Source: Bolinopsis microptera (lineage: Eukaryota > Ctenophora > Tentaculata > Lobata > Bolinopsidae). From it: 64,000 nt of DNA. A program made the translations under genes and the position numbers. The notes beneath the pieces are model-generated. The model ran no database searches. It had not been told where the DNA came from and saw nothing but the letters and a program-made list of their open reading frames with translations. The stretch covers positions 3,190,001 through 3,254,000 of the forward strand of contig NC_087082.1 of NCBI RefSeq assembly GCF_026151205.1, given 5' to 3'. Below, piece by piece: positions 60,588 through 64,000 of this stretch (position 1 is its first letter; the number at the start of each line of letters is the position of its first letter).

Positions 60588-60639
60588 CTGAGATTATTAG
60601 AGAGGTGGAAGCCCTTTAACCGATAATGCATTCTATTCA

Positions 60640-60961
60640 AACTAGTGTTAAATCCAATTAATAGTTAAGATCAATAATATAACGATTAAATTAACATCAT
60701 GTAATCTTTTTCATTTTATTTCTATTCAATTCTGTTCGTTTCTATTGTTTTCTTTCATTTCTATTTATGTATGCTAATTTCTATTCTTTTATTTTTGTTC
60801 TTTCTTATTGTCACTTTTTTCTTTATCTTCTCAAAGATGTCTGTTATCATTTCTTTTTTATCATTATTTTTCTTCTGATATAATGTTTTTCTGTGATGAG
60901 TAAATGTAAGGAATGGTAATTGTAAGGAACCCCGAAATTTCAATTTTCTTTTTAATATAAA
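60640..60961. repeat. Non-coding repeat block, copy 1
   Basis: This block matches 62788-63066 in direct orientation: ATAGTTAAGATCAAT-ATATA, TTCATTTTATTTCTATT, a pyrimidine-rich tract, CTGTTATCATTTCTTTT, GTTTTTCTGTGAT, TAAGGAATGGTAA-TGTA-GGAACC and CGAAATTT. It starts about 50 bp after the TGA of the three-exon gene. Confidence 0.85.
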
Positions 60962-61594
60962 GTGGAAAAAAGATCGATCTTGATTCTTGACCTCGAATCC
61001 TTTCTTCACCCTATGCAATTTGGATTCAGGAGAGGAATATCCAGTTCTAAATTCTCTGCGGTGGTTCAGTGGGACATGGATGGAGATAGAGTACGTGTTT
61101 TTAACAGCAAGATGATGATGTTGTGAGGGTATAAAAAAGAAGTATGACCAGAAGACGCTAGTGCACGCCCACATTTGGAATAATTTATAATTTCGTTGTG
61201 CTTGAGTAAGATTAGTTGTTAGTAAGAAATTGTATGGAGGGTTCTTCTACGATATGATTTAAAGAAAGAAGAGTAATTGATCATGCATATTATTTATCAG
61301 AGGCTTTTAATATGTAATTATTTACTACTAGGATATAAGATCAAAGATGAATATAACAATTCAAAATTGTAGCGTGGTTAACCTGAAGACAGCTGCACCA
61401 TGAAAGGCTTCCAGTAAGCCGAGGAGGCAGCGCACCTGTTACCGGTTAGTTTGTTGTAATTACTAATTCTAGTCTGTTTTGTATGTTTATATTCTATCAT
61501 TCACAATCGCTGAGGTGACCGATGTCTAGCCACAATGTGTGTAGTAAACAAATCAAAGATACAACATTAAGGCTAATGGAATAATTAATTTCAG

Positions 61595-62290
61595 CTGCAA
61601 GAAGGTTGGAACTGTCCCGAAGCCAAGCCGTACAAGCGGCTCAACCGAATACCCCGCCCGCCGCCCAGCCCCCAACAGAAAGAGGTCCGGTCAAATTATT
61701 CAGATTATTAGAATCCTACACACACAATATTAAAAACTTTGAATACAATGTTTATTATTGGAACACAATTCTAAACAGTTCATTGTCAAATTCTCAAATT
61801 GTCAAATATTCATACAGTATTATAAAATTTACTGACTCACTGATTTATCATGTTATCTTATCGTTTTATAGAGTGGTTCAAAAAGTGGTGGCTTTGGCTT
61901 AGCATCATCACACTCCAAGAAAAGGAGTTTAAACCATCTAAATCTACATTTAATTTTTATATGCTTGTGAATATTTTTATCAATATTACTAGGAGTGTTA
62001 TTGTTAGTTTGTACTTGATCAAATTCGTTTCGGTCTTGTCTTCAGAACCTTTACTAACCATACTGTATACTTCTAGAAATGTCTGATAAACCTAGTTTTG
62101 ACGAGGCATTGTCCCAGCCTGGACCATCAGTCAAACTGTCTAACAACAAGAATGTTGTTGTAAGTGAGAAGACTGTCAGGGAAACAACTGGTGTGTTTCA
62201 TTGCATAGTGATCCATTTAAAGTTAACAAGCTGGACCATCGCCCACCCGGCCCCCGACACCGGCCCCTGACACCATCCACCCGGCCCAAG
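61595..62290 (+). CDS. Candidate exons of a low-complexity protein
   Basis: Three acceptor-like sites precede protein-like segments. After TTTCAG at 61595 comes a Pro/Gln/Ala-rich segment with NTPPAAQPPTERGP. After TTATAG at 61872 comes SGSKSGGFGLASSHSKKR. After TTCTAG at 62077 comes an ATG (62079) followed by MSDKPSFDEALSQPGPSV, with a strong donor GTAAGT at 62160 or a weaker one at 62191. A Pro-rich segment with PTRPPTPAPDTIHPAQ lies at about 62232-62290. I could not build one consistent reading frame across them. They look like pieces of a disordered protein, perhaps linked to the exons at 62364-62748. Confidence 0.25.
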
Positions 62291-62363
62291 AACTGGTCGA
62301 GTCAGATAAAGAATCTTAGTTTAATTTAATAAGGAAGACCAAGATGGCAGGGCCACTGAGCCG

Positions 62364-62748
62364 ATGGCAGCATCATATTATCGCTCGTATGAAGTACAGG
62401 AGCACTACAATTACAAGAATCTAAAACAACCGTTGATACCAAAAGTTGTTCTGATTTCCTGCTCGAGATCGTTTAATGATAGATGGTCGCTGTACCATAA
62501 CGAATTTCACATTTCAGAGAAACTGAAGGTGAGTCACAGAAAACTTCTTGGGTTGGTAGGGGCTACAGGGATTACCCTTTTATCAGTGTTGGGGCAGCGA
62601 TAAAAAGCCAGAAGAAGACGGATGGTTCGGCCTGTGGCCCAGCGGCCAGCAGGTGGCCAGAATCGAAACTCCTCCTTCCAGCAAGGCTTCTAGATATTGT
62701 GTAATGACTAGAAGAAGAACGATAACGTACCTATTACTACTAAAATAG
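62364..62748 (+). CDS. Two-exon gene end, unknown function
   Basis: Exon 62364-62528 (from an ATG; the frame stays open upstream to about 62316, where AATAAG could be an acceptor) ends at AAG|GTGAGT. Exon 62587-62748 begins after TTTTATCAG and ends with TAG. Both are in phase 0, giving 108 residues. The first part is aromatic-rich (SYYRSYEVQEHYNYKNL, then RSFNDRWSLYHNEFH). The second has DGWFGLWPSGQQVARIETPP, then SSKASRYCVMTRRRT. The intron would be only 58 bp, short compared with the Rrp5 introns. No family recognised. The upstream candidate exons may be its 5' part. Confidence 0.42.
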
Positions 62749-62787
62749 GCATAACTTAACAATTATTCCTATTGCTAGTACTGACAG

Positions 62788-63066
62788 TGCTAAAATGTAT
62801 TAAAATCAAATAGTTAAGATCAATTATATAGCAATTAGATTAACATTGTGTTATTTTCATTCATTTTATTTCTATTAGTTTTACTCATTTCTATTCTTTT
62901 CTTTTCGATTCTTTGCTATTTTTTCTTTTTCTTCTCTTAACTGTCTGTTATCATTTCTTTTCGCCATTATTTTTTCTTCAGATATGATGTTTTTCTGTGA
63001 TATGTAAAGAATGTAAGGAATGGTAAGTGTAGGAACCTCGAAATTTAAATCTCCCTTTTTAATAGT
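62788..63066. repeat. Non-coding repeat block, copy 2
   Basis: Direct repeat of 60640-60961, about 2.1 kb downstream, beginning about 40 bp after the TAG of the two-exon gene. Divergence is moderate, with several short indels in the pyrimidine-rich tract. Confidence 0.85.
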
Positions 63067-63795
63067 TACTTAAATAACTCAGGCTTATCACCCATAGTTG
63101 ACTGATTAATTGGTTGCAATTCTGGTAGGACGTTCTGGCAAGGACATTGTTACAGCACTAATTTGTATTTTACCTTTAATAAAGATATTACAGTAAGGAG
63201 CGCGTTGAAGATATTACGAACAAGCATCACAGACTATATTATCTAAAACTAAAAGCGATTACATAAGATTTAACCATGATATGAGGGAACTGATGTCAGT
63301 ATAGCTTAGTAAATGTCAGTAAATAATGTCCATTAAAAATAACGAAGAGGAAAAAGTTTTTAACTTCAGTATTTGGATTTCTGCCTGAAATTGGACAAAA
63401 AAGCTTCTTGAAAAAAAAAACGGGTAGAACGAATAATATATCATAACACCGATCATTATTCTTTTACTAGGAAGTTCGTTCAGATAGGTGGGAAGGGTAA
63501 GGGACTTTTCACAGTGATGTGTCCACATGGGATATGTGTTATTGTTAGATGTAAGGTGCTGTATTTACACGAATACCCTCAGACTGCGCGCAGTTTCTTC
63601 GTTCCATAAAGTAAATTTTTTAAATCCGTTGGACTTCATCGGTTGAATGTTTGTGTACATAATAATGTTAATTGTATATTATGAGATCTATAATCTAACT
63701 AACATTATATTTAAAACTTAGTATGAGCACAAAGTGCACCTTGCAGGTTATTAAATTTCAATTAAAACCTTGATTTGTATCTATTTTAATTACAG
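63067..63795. other. AT-rich stretch without a gene
   Basis: No gene, RNA gene or repeat recognised. It is probably intergenic or intronic. Confidence 0.4.
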
Positions 63796-64000
63796 AAGCA
63801 TGTCCGACTCCGTTAGTACAATGAACCGGGAGATCGATAATCCCAGGGTCGGGACGATATTAGAACGAAAGGAACGAACGACTGGGAATCGATGCTTTAT
63901 TTTACTGTATTTCTTTTGGTTCTTTCAATTGTGGTATTACAAAACTTTGATACCCCTCTTTGATTTGCATATATTTTAACCATATTTTTGTAGAATGTCT
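63796..64000 (+). CDS. Possible 5' exon running to the window edge
   Basis: An acceptor-like TTTTAATTACAG at 63784-63795 is followed four bases later by an ATG (63800). The frame starts MSDSVSTMNREIDNPRVGTI and continues with Arg/Lys/Glu. After about residue 32 the composition turns aromatic and hydrophobic (FILLYFFWFF), which may be an intron read through, but no good donor is visible. Too short to identify. Confidence 0.3.

Noticed and set aside
60761-61174. 137-codon minus-strand frame ending in a Lys-rich tail
   Set aside because: The Lys-rich part is the reverse of the pyrimidine tract of the repeat block, and the frame is not kept in the second copy.

Overview
The window is animal-type nuclear DNA. 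It is AT-rich, coding signal is sparse, and genes are split into short exons by introns of about 110-235 bp with ordinary GT-AG borders. Non-LTR and DNA transposon relics are present, and most of the right half is a long satellite array. The THAP-type transposase relic and the non-LTR reverse transcriptase relic suit an invertebrate metazoan, possibly of cnidarian grade, but the species cannot be fixed from this sequence.

Region 1 (1-26.6 kb) is a graveyard of old insertions. It holds a decayed Ser/Arg-rich coding-like stretch (1.1-2.8 kb), an intronless broken copy of an M16-type zinc metalloprotease (3.56-6.2 kb), and a GC-rich unidentified island (7.05-7.7 kb). Further right are a broken minus-strand LINE reverse transcriptase (9.4-11 kb) and a hAT-like element with short terminal inverted repeats and a GC-rich minisatellite inside (15.3-16.6 kb). 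A diverged duplicated block (18.4-19.0 and 21.5-22.5 kb) is interrupted by one arm of a roughly 300-bp inverted repeat pair (22.0-24.2 kb). Last comes a broken THAP/Kolobok-like transposase gene (24.9-26.6 kb).

Region 2 (27-36 kb) has no recognisable gene. It contains a small foldback, an element with ends based on CTCACAGAATGGCCA and exact 180-bp tandem repeats, and a 3.4-kb foldback element with arms of about 1.2 kb.

Region 3 (36.4-56.8 kb) is a composite satellite locus. Its unit is a 366-bp repeat made of 199-bp and 167-bp related halves. It is interleaved with three copies of an unrelated 1.4-1.5-kb spacer (A) and three copies of a 375-bp MITE that carries telomere-like TTAGGG runs. From about 48.7 to 56.6 kb the repeats are regular. 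From about 37.8 to 48.7 kb the same units carry constant small indels, C-rich blocks and homopolymer-swollen sequence, which suggests unpolished long-read sequence.

Region 4 (57.2-64 kb) is genic. Eight minus-strand exons give an uninterrupted 387-residue C-terminal part of the ribosome biogenesis protein Rrp5/PDCD11 (acidic/basic linker plus HAT/TPR-like repeats). On the plus strand lie a small three-exon unknown gene, a two-exon unknown gene, and some weaker exon candidates. A roughly 300-bp non-coding block is repeated just downstream of the stop codons of the two small genes.
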